From Bacteroidota bacterium (GTDB lineage: Bacteria; Bacteroidota; Bacteroidia; NS11-12g; UBA955): DNA of 64,000 nt. The DNA lies in the NCBI GenBank assembly GCA_016787485.1, contig JAEUUL010000001.1:1-64000 (forward strand), given 5' to 3'. The notes under the pieces were generated by a model. It made no database searches and had not been told where the DNA came from. It was given only the letters and a program-made list of their open reading frames with translations. A program made the translations under genes and the position numbers. Of the stretch, positions 1 to 8,180 are shown piece after piece (the first letter of the stretch is position 1; each line of letters opens with the position of its first letter).

Positions 1-1547
1 GCAGCTATATTGATGTGCTGGCCCGCCCGTTTTTGAACAACGATTTAAAGGGTTCTCAATTTTATTTTTATGATTTAACGGCCAAAGTAAATTATTCGCA
101 CAAACGCGATAATTTTTATATCAGCGGATATTTTGGAGACGATGCCTTCAGCGCAGCAAACGCCTTTGGGGTCAAGTGGGGAAACAGCACACTCACCACA
201 CGCTGGAATCATGTATTCAGTAAAAAACTGTTTGCCAATTTTACCTATTACTACAGCCGCTACAGGTACAATATTGAATTTAAAAACAGAGATGCCAGTT
301 TCAACTGGAAAAGTTATATCACCAATCACAGTGTAAAAGCAGATTTTAACCATTATATCACGCCGAAACATGTATTGAGTTACGGCGGTCAATCCACGCT
401 GTATACATTTATACCGGGCAGTGCGGTTGTCAAAAACAAAGATGTAAGAACCGATTTCAGTTTGCCCAATAAATATGGATTGGAAAATGCGGTGTATCTG
501 GGAGAAGATTTCAATCCATCGGGTAAATTCAGTCTGCGTGCCGGTTTGCGGGTGAGCAACTGGCTGTATATGGGCAAAGGAAAGGCCTATTACTATGACA
601 AAGCAAGCAGCCCGGGCAGCCGTCGTTTTGTAAACCATACAAAAGAATTTGCAAATGGTGAGGTCATCAGCAGTTACACAAACCCTGAACCACGGTTGGG
701 ATTCAAGTACCAGTTGGCCAAAGACAAAAGCATCAAAGGCGGGTACAACCGAATGGTGCAAAACCTGCATTTGATTTCAAACACTGCAGCCAGTGTGCCC
801 TTTGATGTTTGGCAGCCCACTTCCAATAACATATTGCCGGAAAAAGCCGATCAGGTTACCCTGGGCTGGTTTCAGAATTTCGGCAGCAATGGAGATTTTG
901 AAACTTCATTTGAAACCTATTACAAACACCTTTACAATCAGGTCGATTATGTAGACGGAGCCAATTTGCTCCTGAATGAATACCTGGAAGGCGACCTGCT
1001 CACAGGAAAAGGCCGGGCCTATGGCGCAGAATTCTATGTACGTAAAGTAACCGGCAAACTCACAGGCTGGATCAGTTACACCTTATCCCGCAGCGAACGC
1101 AAAGTGAACGGGGTGAATGATTACAAATGGTATCCCACCCGCTTTGACCGCACCCACAATTTGTATGTTGTAAGTCAGTATCAGCTGACACAAAAATGGG
1201 AACTGGCCGCAAATCTGGTAATAAGTACAGGTACGCCCACTACTTTTTACAGCGGGCAATATACTGTGCAGGGTTACATCGTTCCTGATGCAGGCAGCAA
1301 TGCGCGCAACAATGTGCGAAATCCTGTGTATCACCGCCTGGATATTTCCGCCACATATTACCCCAAAAAACGCAAACACTGGGAGAGCAACTGGGTTTTC
1401 AGCGTGTACAATGTGTACAACCGCCGCAATCCTTTCTCCATCTATTTTGCCACAGATTATCAGCAGAAAGGCAGCAATGCCGCTATACAATACAGTGTGA
1501 TTGGAAGTTTTGTTCCTGCTGTTTCCTATAATTTTAAATGGAATTAA
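1..1547 (+). CDS. TonB-dependent receptor, C-terminal part (5' end outside window)
   Basis: This is the C-terminal half of an outer-membrane TonB-dependent receptor. The frame is open from base 3, so the start lies upstream of the window. About 515 residues are visible. They have the alternating aromatic/polar beta-strand pattern of a 22-strand barrel and end in an aromatic-rich C-terminus (AVSYNFKWN). The plug domain is not visible. A DUF4249 lipoprotein follows directly, as is common in Bacteroidota, where such pairs are thought to import an unknown ligand. A second receptor/DUF4249 pair lies at the other end of the window. The substrate cannot be inferred. The family call is confident. Confidence 0.9.
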   Translation, partial: SYIDVLARPFLNNDLKGSQFYFYDLTAKVNYSHKRDNFYISGYFGDDAFSAANAFGVKWGNSTLTTRWNHVFSKKLFANFTYYYSRYRYNIEFKNRDASFNWKSYITNHSVKADFNHYITPKHVLSYGGQSTLYTFIPGSAVVKNKDVRTDFSLPNKYGLENAVYLGEDFNPSGKFSLRAGLRVSNWLYMGKGKAYYYDKASSPGSRRFVNHTKEFANGEVISSYTNPEPRLGFKYQLAKDKSIKGGYNRMVQNLHLISNTAASVPFDVWQPTSNNILPEKADQVTLGWFQNFGSNGDFETSFETYYKHLYNQVDYVDGANLLLNEYLEGDLLTGKGRAYGAEFYVRKVTGKLTGWISYTLSRSERKVNGVNDYKWYPTRFDRTHNLYVVSQYQLTQKWELAANLVISTGTPTTFYSGQYTVQGYIVPDAGSNARNNVRNPVYHRLDISATYYPKKRKHWESNWVFSVYNVYNRRNPFSIYFATDYQQKGSNAAIQYSVIGSFVPAVSYNFKWN

Positions 1548-1549
1548 AA

Positions 1550-2440
1550 ATGAAATTTTTAAAATATATACTGCTCATTCCACTTATTTTTTTGTTCAGC
1601 AGTTGCGAGGATGTGATAAAGGTGAATGTGAAGCAGGGTGAGCCCAAACTTGTGGTGGATGCCTTTGTAAACAACCTGCCCCGTAAGCAGTTGATCCGCC
1701 TTACGCGGAGCAATCCGTATTTTGCAACACCCGGCACTGAGCCTGCAGTTACAGGTGCTACAGTAGCCATTCTGGACACTTCAGATATATCCAATCCCAA
1801 ACTGTTTGTGTTTGCCGACAGCGGAAACGGAAATTATATTTTCAAACCCAATCCATCTACGGGTGATACGTTTACCGTAGGCCGCAATTATGCACTGGTG
1901 GTGATAGACGGAACTGATACGCTGATGAGCCTGAGCCGGCTGAATCCCACCGCGAAAATCGACAGTCTGCATCTTCAATATGAAGACGGCACATCCTCTG
2001 CATTTAAGAAAGGAAAATATGTGGAGATGAAGGCCAATGATTTAACAGGAGCAGGCAATTATTATTGGATAAAAACCTACAATAACGATACATTTTTAAA
2101 CCGCATTTTTGATATCAATATATCGGAAGACATGGGTGCAACAGGCAACAGCCAGGACGGGGGAGAATTTATATGGCCCGTGCGGTACGGTGCGTTGAAT
2201 GATTTTCAAAAACCCAGAACCAGCGGCGCAAAAGTGCGGGTGGAACTGCACAGTATTTCAAGAGAAACCTATTTTTGGTTCAATCTGGTGATCAATGAAA
2301 ATCAGAATGGAGGATTGTTTGCAACCCCACCGGCAAATATTGGAACCAATCTTTTCCCGTTCAACCCCGCGAAAAAAATACCCGTGGCGGGCTTCTTCTG
2401 CATGAGTGCGGTAAGTGTGGCTGAAGTGGTGATACCGTGA
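1550..2440 (+). CDS. DUF4249 family lipoprotein
   Basis: The product is about 296 residues. It has a short basic N-terminus, a hydrophobic stretch and a lipobox ending in FSSC at about Cys19, so it is a predicted lipoprotein. The mature protein starts with a DUF4249-type region (VIKVNV...KLVVDAFVNN). An ATG at 1538 overlaps the receptor stop, but the ATG at 1550 gives a cleaner signal peptide and starts 2 bases after that stop, so it is preferred. The gene is cotranscribed with the TonB-dependent receptor. By analogy with other surface lipoproteins it may help ligand capture at the receptor; this is inference, as the family's function is not established. Confidence 0.85.
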   Translation: MKFLKYILLIPLIFLFSSCEDVIKVNVKQGEPKLVVDAFVNNLPRKQLIRLTRSNPYFATPGTEPAVTGATVAILDTSDISNPKLFVFADSGNGNYIFKPNPSTGDTFTVGRNYALVVIDGTDTLMSLSRLNPTAKIDSLHLQYEDGTSSAFKKGKYVEMKANDLTGAGNYYWIKTYNNDTFLNRIFDINISEDMGATGNSQDGGEFIWPVRYGALNDFQKPRTSGAKVRVELHSISRETYFWFNLVINENQNGGLFATPPANIGTNLFPFNPAKKIPVAGFFCMSAVSVAEVVIP

Positions 2441-2851
2441 GGCGGTTGATAGCCGATAGTCTGCAATTGTGGGGTGGGAATCGTTCTCTGTGCTCCTCTT
2501 TTCTCTCTGTGGTTGATTTATAGGGATTGTTGAAATATGTAAATTATGAAAATGGTTGTCGGTGCAGATGTAGCAAATTCCAATTAACAAATCACCTGTA
2601 ACTACTCTCTGCGGCTTTGCGGCAATGGATTGTTCTATATGCTCCCCTGCTCACCCTGTGGTTCATTTTGGGGGTCTTCGAATTGTGATATTTTGTAATT
2701 CTGTAGGTTAGTTACAAATGGCATGCGACGATACCCAATAACAATTAACATATAACTACTTTGCTGCCTCTGTGGTTGATTTTTCGGGTACTTTGTGTTA
2801 CTCTGATTGCGTTGGAAAATATTTAAAAATTGAAACTACAGATCGCAATTA
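2441..2851. other. Intergenic region with decayed direct repeats
   Basis: About 410 bp without a convincing gene. It contains imperfect repeats: a segment around 2483-2525 resembles 2632-2675, and the core CTCTGTGGTTGATTT recurs near 2505, 2655 (as CCTGTGGTTCATTT) and 2768. The phrase CAATTAACA followed by TAACTAC also occurs twice (about 2580-2600 and 2742-2760). This looks like a degenerate tandem family with a unit of roughly 115-150 bp. No hairpin, promoter or ORF is clearly associated. Confidence 0.5.
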
Positions 2852-3271
2852 TTATGATGAACACAAATTCAATTTGATTTGTCTCCATGAATTCACAAAA
2901 CGTCCCTTGTTTTGTGCAGGAATCCATCTGGGACTGGCAGTAATTACCCGCACCATTTCCGCATTCCATTCCGGACAGGCATTGCAGCCAGACAATAATT
3001 TCACATCGTTTATTTTTCCTTTTGTATCCACCACAAATTGCAGCAAATGATATCCGCATGGAATATGATCATCCACACAACGTGAAGGGACTACAAAATT
3101 CTCACGGATATAATCAAGCAAACTGCTTTCACCCCCGGGAAAAACAGCATGGATATCCACCGAATCATATACCGTTGTATCCTGCCATACAGTTTCTTCC
3201 GCGCGGGAATCCTGCGCGCCGAGTGACGCCGTGTGACACAAAAAAAGGATGATGAAAATGGTGCCGCGCAT
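2852..3271 (-). CDS. Small secreted TonB C-terminal-domain protein
   Basis: The 139-residue product has an N-terminal signal peptide (about residues 1-20, ending SLGAQ) followed by a TonB-C-like domain. The domain shows the FPGGESSLLDYIRENF start and a central FVVDTKGKINDVKLLSG strand pair, both typical of TonB C-terminal domains in Bacteroidota. There is no retained N-terminal membrane anchor and no proline-rich linker, so it is not a classical energy transducer and probably acts as a free periplasmic module. It sits between the repeat-rich gap and uvrB, and its partner is unknown. The domain assignment is fairly sure and the role is not. Confidence 0.7.
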   Translation of the reverse strand: MRGTIFIILFLCHTASLGAQDSRAEETVWQDTTVYDSVDIHAVFPGGESSLLDYIRENFVVPSRCVDDHIPCGYHLLQFVVDTKGKINDVKLLSGCNACPEWNAEMVRVITASPRWIPAQNKGRFVNSWRQIKLNLCSS

Positions 3272-3308
3272 TCTGTTTAAGATGAACTGATTTTCCCCGT
3301 AAATATTT

Positions 3309-5339
3309 TCACTCCATATCCTTCAGTTTCTGCCGCAGGGATTCCAGTTCATCCCGCAGCCGGGCCGCTTCCATATATTCCATTTCTTTGGCTGCCTTTA
3401 ACATATCCTTTTCTGTGCGGTCTATGGTCTTTTGCAGGGCTTCCTTGCTCATATACTGCACCACAGGGTCGGCCGCCAGGTTGTAACATTCATTCTCAAT
3501 ATATGCCTGCGGCACATCGCCTTTTCGTGCATCTGCCACCTGTGTTGCACGCAGAATTTCCTCCCTGCTTTTGGCCACAGTACTGGGCACGATACCGTGT
3601 TCCTGATTATAGGCAATCTGCTTGTCGCGTCTGCGCTGGGTTTCTTCTATGGTTGCCGCCATGCTGTCTGTAATTCTGTCGGCATACATGATTACTTTTC
3701 CCCGTTCATTCCTTGCCGCACGGCCGATGGTTTGTACCAGACTGGTCTGACTGCGCAAAAAACCTTCCTTGTCTGCATCGAGGATAGCCACAAGGCTCAC
3801 TTCAGGCAAGTCCAAACCCTCACGCAACAGATTCACCCCTACCAGAACATCGATGTTCCCCAACCGCAGTTCCCGGAGAATTTCCACCCGGTCCAGCGTC
3901 TTCACCTCGCTGTGGATATAGCTCACGCGAACTCCCAGCCGCAGCAGGTACTTGGTGAGTTCTTCCGCCATGCGCTTGGTCAGCGTGGTTACCAGCACAC
4001 GGTCACCCATTTTCACGCGTTCATCAATTTCTCCTATCAGGTCATCTACCTGGTTGCCGGCTGGCCGTACCTCAATTTCAGGATCCAACAAACCCGTAGG
4101 CCTTATCAATTGTTCCACCACCACCCCTTCACTTTCGCGGATTTCATACTCACTGGGTGTTGCACTTACGTATAGCACCTGAGGCACAATCTGGTAAAAC
4201 TCTTCGTATTGCAGCGGCCGGTTATCCATAGCAGCGGGAAGGCGGAAACCGTACTCCACCAGGTTGATTTTCCGGGCTCTGTCTCCGCCATACATGGCCC
4301 GCAACTGGGGCAGAGTCACATGGCTTTCATCCACCACCAGCAGAAAATCTTTGGGGAAATAATCCAGCAGACAGAACGGCCTGTCACCGGGGTTCCTGCG
4401 GTCGAAATAGCGGCTGTAATTCTCTATCCCGTTGCAATAGCCGAGCTCACGTATCATTTCCAGGTCAAAAGTGACCCGTTCCTCCAGCCGTTTGGCTTCC
4501 AGATAGCGCTGTTGCTGCTTAAAAAACTCCACCTGCAGCACCATGTCATCCTGAATCTGATAAATCACCTGCTGCAATCTTTCACGGGGTGAAACATAGA
4601 TGTTTGCCGGATAGATGGCCGCATCCTGCAGGTCTTCCACTTTCCGTCCGGTGCCAGGGTCAAAACTGTATAATTCTTCTATTTCGTTTCCAAAAAAGGA
4701 AATGCGGTAGGCCAGGTCATTGTAAGCCAGAAATACATCCACCGTATCGCCTTTTACCCGGAAAGTACCCCGCTTAAATTCAGCTGCCGTGCGGCTGTAC
4801 AAACTCTCCACCAGTTTGAACAAAAACGTATTGCGGGTAAGGGTTTGTCCCTTGCTGATGCGGATGATGGTGTCTTCGTAGTCGGAAGGATTGCCGGCGC
4901 CATAAATGCAACTCACACTGGCCACCACGATGACATCGCGTCTGCCACTGAGTAGTGATGAAATGGTTTTCAGCCGCATTTTCTCAATCTCATCATTGAT
5001 ATTGAGGTCTTTTTCTATGTAGGTGTTGCTGCTGGGGATGTACGCTTCCGGCTGATAATAGTCATAATAACTCACGAAATATTCCACCGCATTGTTCGGA
5101 AAGAACTGTTTGAATTCCGAATACAGTTGAGCTACCAGGGTTTTGTTGTGGCTGAGCACAAGGGTAGGTCTCTGGGTTTGTGCCACTACATTGGCCACAG
5201 TAAATGTTTTACCGCTTCCGGTCACCCCCAGCAGGGTTTGTGCATGTATGCCCTCCGTTACACCCTGCACCAGTTGGGTAATCGCAGTGGGTTGATCCCC
5301 GGTGGGGACAAAGGATGAAACAAGCTCAAAGGAAGGCAT
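3309..5339 (-). CDS. uvrB: UvrABC system protein B
   Basis: UvrB is the damage-verification helicase of nucleotide excision repair. The 676-residue length is normal. Visible motifs are the Walker A GVTGSGKTFT near residue 40, the YYQPEAYIP beta-hairpin region, the DESHVT Walker B-like motif, the helicase C domain with TIGRAARN, and a C-terminal UVR motif (EMEYMEAARLRDELESL) that contacts UvrC. The chosen start is the ATG at 5339; a TTG nine bases upstream is also in frame. A perfect TACCTTTG (-7 type) lies at 5346-5353 on this strand, 6 nt before the ATG, which suggests an almost leaderless transcript. Confidence 0.97.
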   Translation of the reverse strand: MPSFELVSSFVPTGDQPTAITQLVQGVTEGIHAQTLLGVTGSGKTFTVANVVAQTQRPTLVLSHNKTLVAQLYSEFKQFFPNNAVEYFVSYYDYYQPEAYIPSSNTYIEKDLNINDEIEKMRLKTISSLLSGRRDVIVVASVSCIYGAGNPSDYEDTIIRISKGQTLTRNTFLFKLVESLYSRTAAEFKRGTFRVKGDTVDVFLAYNDLAYRISFFGNEIEELYSFDPGTGRKVEDLQDAAIYPANIYVSPRERLQQVIYQIQDDMVLQVEFFKQQQRYLEAKRLEERVTFDLEMIRELGYCNGIENYSRYFDRRNPGDRPFCLLDYFPKDFLLVVDESHVTLPQLRAMYGGDRARKINLVEYGFRLPAAMDNRPLQYEEFYQIVPQVLYVSATPSEYEIRESEGVVVEQLIRPTGLLDPEIEVRPAGNQVDDLIGEIDERVKMGDRVLVTTLTKRMAEELTKYLLRLGVRVSYIHSEVKTLDRVEILRELRLGNIDVLVGVNLLREGLDLPEVSLVAILDADKEGFLRSQTSLVQTIGRAARNERGKVIMYADRITDSMAATIEETQRRRDKQIAYNQEHGIVPSTVAKSREEILRATQVADARKGDVPQAYIENECYNLAADPVVQYMSKEALQKTIDRTEKDMLKAAKEMEYMEAARLRDELESLRQKLKDME

Positions 5340-5345
5340 ACACTG

Positions 5346-5353
5346 CAAAGGTA
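5346..5353 (-). promoter_or_regulatory. -7 promoter element of uvrB
   Basis: TACCTTTG on the minus strand is a perfect match to the Bacteroidota TAnnTTTG element. Only 6 nt separate it from the uvrB ATG, so the transcription start should fall at or next to the start codon. Confidence 0.6.
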
Positions 5354-5378
5354 GCGAGGGATTGCGTACCGCATATTA

Positions 5379-5563
5379 GAAGCCATCTCAAAATTCCTTC
5401 TGGCCAATTCATTTCTTTTGGCTTATTCTGAAAGAAACTTCGCCTTTTTGCGTAATCCTGCGTCAATTCTTATGTCCAGGCCGCCAGCCTGAACTGCAAT
5501 AAGTTCCTTGTCTTTCACAAAAAACCTTGAAATTGACTCAAAACTCATTTTTGAGATAGCTTC
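5379..5563. mobile_element. MITE-like element, 185 bp, TA target duplication
   Basis: The 15-bp ends are inverted repeats with one mismatch (left GAAGCCATCTCAAAA, right end reading GAAGCTATCTCAAAA on the other strand), and a TA dinucleotide flanks both sides (5377-5378 and 5564-5565). This is the structure of a non-autonomous element moved by an IS630- or IS5-type transposase. On the minus strand it holds a 41-codon open frame (5548 down to 5423) beginning MSFESISRFFVKDKE, perhaps a transposase remnant. It lies directly upstream of the Crp/Fnr promoter, so its insertion may have changed that gene's control region. Confidence 0.65.
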
Positions 5564-5586
5564 TAGGCAGATTGCCTCTCTTTCAA

Positions 5587-5594
5587 TAATTTTG
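5587..5594 (+). promoter_or_regulatory. -7 promoter element of the Crp/Fnr gene
   Basis: TAATTTTG is a perfect TAnnTTTG match 8 nt before the ATG at 5603. Just upstream, at 5565-5577, is the small palindrome AGGCAGATTGCCT, a possible but unproven regulator site touching the right edge of the MITE-like element. Confidence 0.55.
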
Positions 5595-5602
5595 TACAGC
5601 AC

Positions 5603-6259
5603 ATGTCGACCCCTGTACCCGCACCTCCATCCATGTCACTGGAAGAACGTTTCCCACAGCTGGAACCCGCCCTGCTGGCAGAAATCAAAGAAAAAGGCAC
5701 CCTGAAACATGTGCGTGCCGGAGATATTATCATCAAGTCCGGACAATACATGCCTGCAGCCCAACTGGTGCTGGACGGACTGCTGAAGGTGTTCCGTGAG
5801 GATGACGAGGGAAATGAATTTTTCATGTACTACATCCACAGCGGACAAGCCTGTGCCCTTTCCATCAACTGCGCAGTGAGACAAATACATAGTCCGGTAA
5901 TGGCGCGGGCCATGCAGGACACCTGGCTCATCAGCCTGCCCATTACAGATGTAGACAACTGGTTCCGGGCCTATGGCACATGGGACCACTTTGTGCTGGA
6001 TGCCTACCGCAACCGTTTTGATGAATTGCTGCTCACCCTGGATCAGATTGCCTTCCGCAACATGGACGAACGGTTGTTGTTTTATCTTAAGCGTTACCAG
6101 CATGAAATGAAAACCCGCGATGTGAAACTCACCCATCAGGAAATTGCCAACGAACTGAACTCATCCCGGGAAGTGATATCCCGTCTGCTGAAAAAAATGG
6201 AAGAAAGCGGAAAAATCCGCCTGCACCGGTACCATATTGAGATTGTGGATTTGGAGTGA
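5603..6259 (+). CDS. Crp/Fnr family transcriptional regulator (candidate sulfide/persulfide regulator)
   Basis: The 218-residue protein has an N-terminal cyclic-nucleotide-binding-like beta-roll (about residues 20-130), a long dimer helix and a C-terminal winged helix with LTHQEIANELNSSREVISR as its helix-turn-helix. It has only two cysteines, C84 and C90, in QACALSINC of the sensor domain. This C-x5-C pair could act as a thiol/persulfide switch; that is inference. It lies upstream of persulfide dioxygenase and SQR genes. Near-identical Crp-type palindromes precede those genes and a DUF2892 gene, so it is the likely regulator. An alternative ATG lies at 5633; the upstream start is kept because the -7 element is 8 nt from it. 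Confidence 0.9.
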   Translation: MSTPVPAPPSMSLEERFPQLEPALLAEIKEKGTLKHVRAGDIIIKSGQYMPAAQLVLDGLLKVFREDDEGNEFFMYYIHSGQACALSINCAVRQIHSPVMARAMQDTWLISLPITDVDNWFRAYGTWDHFVLDAYRNRFDELLLTLDQIAFRNMDERLLFYLKRYQHEMKTRDVKLTHQEIANELNSSREVISRLLKKMEESGKIRLHRYHIEIVDLE

Positions 6260-6380
6260 TTGGGAAACGGAAATCAGTAACGGGGAAATCCATTAACAAT
6301 ATCCCGTATTCATGATTTCGCCTATTTATTCAACGCTTCGTATCCTGTATTCTTAACTTTTTCATCTTTCATACCTGCCT

Positions 6381-6394
6381 GTGACCCTTGTCAC
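6381..6394 (+). promoter_or_regulatory. Candidate Crp/Fnr operator upstream of the persulfide dioxygenase gene
   Basis: GTGACCCTTGTCAC is a perfect 5-bp-arm inverted repeat with a 4-bp spacer, like CRP/FNR half-sites. From its first base to the G of the -7 element CAACTTTG (6417-6424) is 43 bp. This would centre the site near -42 to -44 from the expected start, the position of a class II activator. Confidence 0.65.
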
Positions 6395-6416
6395 GCATTT
6401 CGCCATGCCGCTGTTT

Positions 6417-6424
6417 CAACTTTG
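6417..6424 (+). promoter_or_regulatory. -7 promoter element of the persulfide dioxygenase gene
   Basis: CAACTTTG is a one-mismatch TAnnTTTG element 26 nt before the ATG at 6451 and 43 bp from the start of the upstream palindrome. Confidence 0.45.
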
Positions 6425-6450
6425 TACCCATCATTTCAAACTGAAATCCC

Positions 6451-7872
6451 ATGAAAGTTGAACAAATCTATACCGGATGTCTCGCCCATGGTGCCTACTA
6501 CATTGAATCCAACGGTGAAGTTGCAATTATCGACCCCCTGAGAGAAACCGAACCTTACCTGCAAAGGGCAGAAAAAGACGGTGCAAGAATCAAGTACATC
6601 CTGGAAACCCATTTTCATGCAGACTTTGTCAGCGGTCATCTGGACCTGGCCACCAAAACTGCAGGCACCATAGTGTACGGACCTACTGCAAAACCTGCTT
6701 TTCCGGCTTATGTGGGAAAACACGGAGAAAAACTGAAACTCGGAAATGTGGAAATAGAACTGCTGCACACCCCCGGCCATACCATGGAAAGCAGTTGTTT
6801 TCTGTTGTATGACGAAAACGGCAAACCCACCGCACTGTTTACAGGTGATACATTGTTCATCGGAGATGTGGGACGTCCCGACCTGGCGCAGCATGTAATT
6901 GCCGAACTCACCCAGGAAAAACTGGCCGACCACTTGTATGACAGTTTGCGCACAGTGATTCTCCCCCTGCCCGACGATCTGGTGGTGTATCCCGGACATG
7001 GCGCCGGCAGCGCCTGCGGCAAGAAAATGAGCAGCGAAACCACCGATACACTGGGCCACCAGAAAGCTACGAATTATGCCCTGCGTCCGGGATTGAGCAA
7101 AGATGAATTCCGCACAGAACTGCTCACCGGACTTACCCCGCCACCTGCTTATTTTCCGCAGAATGTTCTGATGAATATCAAGGGGTACGAGAGTCTGGAC
7201 GAGGTGATGCACCGGGGTATGACTCCCCTTACACCCATTGCCTTTGAAGCTGCAGTGGCCGAAACGGATGCTCTGGTATTGGATACCCGCAAGCCTGAAG
7301 ATTTTATACGGGGCTATATTCCCGGTAGCATCAATATTGGCATCGACGGCAACTTTGCCCCCTGGGCAGGTGCCCTGATACCCGATGTGCAACAAGACAT
7401 TCTATTGGTATGCGAACCCGGCAGGGAAGAAGAAGTCATCATTCGCCTTTCACGTGTGGGGTTTGACCATACCATAGGCTATCTGAACGGAGGATTTGAA
7501 GCCTGGAAAAAGGCAGGCAACGCCATTGACCAGATTCAGAGTGTGTCCACCCAAGCCTTTGCCTCTGCCTATAAAAATAACCCGGAATTGCCCATACTGG
7601 ATGTGCGTAAACAAAGCGAATATGACAGCGAACATATACTGGGTGCTGTGAATGCTCCGCTGGATTATGTAAACGAAAGCATGTTGCTGGCAGAAACAGA
7701 CAAAACCTGGTATGTACATTGTGCAGGCGGGTATCGTTCTGTGATATTCATTTCCATATTGCAGGCCCGCGGATACCGCAACCTTATCAACGTAGAAGGT
7801 GGATTCAAGGCCATCAAAGACACTGGAGAATTCCGCATTTCGGAATACCACAGTCCGGCTACCATGCTATGA
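6451..7872 (+). CDS. Persulfide dioxygenase-rhodanese fusion (MBL fold, CstB-like)
   Basis: The 473-residue protein has an ETHE1-type metallo-beta-lactamase domain (about 1-235) followed by two rhodanese domains (about 260-355 and 370-465). The motifs THFHADFVSGH, TPGHTMES and GDTLFIGDVGR supply the His/His/Asp iron ligands of persulfide dioxygenases. The usual final His of HxHxDH is Phe, as I recall for CstB-like proteins. Both rhodanese loops keep a cysteine (CEPGRE and CAGGYR). The enzyme should oxidise glutathione- or low-molecular-weight persulfide made by SQR to sulfite, and the rhodaneses could transfer sulfane sulfur to give thiosulfate. Its stop overlaps the next start (ATGA). Confidence 0.92.
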   Translation: MKVEQIYTGCLAHGAYYIESNGEVAIIDPLRETEPYLQRAEKDGARIKYILETHFHADFVSGHLDLATKTAGTIVYGPTAKPAFPAYVGKHGEKLKLGNVEIELLHTPGHTMESSCFLLYDENGKPTALFTGDTLFIGDVGRPDLAQHVIAELTQEKLADHLYDSLRTVILPLPDDLVVYPGHGAGSACGKKMSSETTDTLGHQKATNYALRPGLSKDEFRTELLTGLTPPPAYFPQNVLMNIKGYESLDEVMHRGMTPLTPIAFEAAVAETDALVLDTRKPEDFIRGYIPGSINIGIDGNFAPWAGALIPDVQQDILLVCEPGREEEVIIRLSRVGFDHTIGYLNGGFEAWKKAGNAIDQIQSVSTQAFASAYKNNPELPILDVRKQSEYDSEHILGAVNAPLDYVNESMLLAETDKTWYVHCAGGYRSVIFISILQARGYRNLINVEGGFKAIKDTGEFRISEYHSPATML

Positions 7873-8084
7873 GTGAATTTCTGTTCTGTGTTCCCCGTAT
7901 TTCCTGCGAGGGTTGTGTGAGGGCAATCAAAGGAATATTAACTACCCTGGAGGAAACCGAAATGGTTGAAGTGGACATGCAGGCAAAAACCGTGCTTGTC
8001 CGCACCCGGAGCACAGATGATTCAGCACTGCGGGAGGCTTTGGCAAGAATAGGTTATCCGGCTGATCCTGCCCTTGTGAAATAA
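7869..8084 (+). CDS. Heavy-metal-associated (HMA) mini-protein
   Basis: The 71-residue cytosolic protein has a ferredoxin-like HMA fold and the motif ISCEGCVRAIKG, a CxxC metal- or thiol-binding loop near residue 12. The ATG overlaps the stop of the dioxygenase gene by 4 bp, so translation is probably coupled. HMA proteins usually carry Cu(I) or similar ions. In this sulfur setting the CxxC pair could instead carry sulfane sulfur between the rhodanese domains and another protein; that is inference. It was too short to rely on homology over length, but the motif and position are clear. Confidence 0.85.
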   Translation: MSEFLFCVPRISCEGCVRAIKGILTTLEETEMVEVDMQAKTVLVRTRSTDDSALREALARIGYPADPALVK

Positions 8085-8119
8085 GCCATCTGCTGAGTGA
8101 CAGATTTCAATCTGCCCGG

Positions 8120-8133
8120 GTGATACTTGTCAC
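8120..8133 (+). promoter_or_regulatory. Candidate Crp/Fnr operator upstream of the SQR gene
   Basis: GTGATACTTGTCAC is a near-perfect inverted repeat, differing from the site at 6381 at three positions (one arm base and two of the four spacer bases). A candidate -7 element CATCTTCG (8156-8163) ends 43 bp from its first base, the same spacing as upstream of the dioxygenase gene. An alternative -7 candidate, AGACTTTG at 8143-8150, lies closer. Confidence 0.65.
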
Positions 8134-8180
8134 GCCCTGCGCAGACTTTGAAGTGCATCTTCGCATACTCATTTTCTTAC

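Noticed and set aside
6436-7395. 319-codon minus-strand frame opposite the persulfide dioxygenase gene
   Set aside because: Antisense shadow of a conserved enzyme gene, without a signal or domain.
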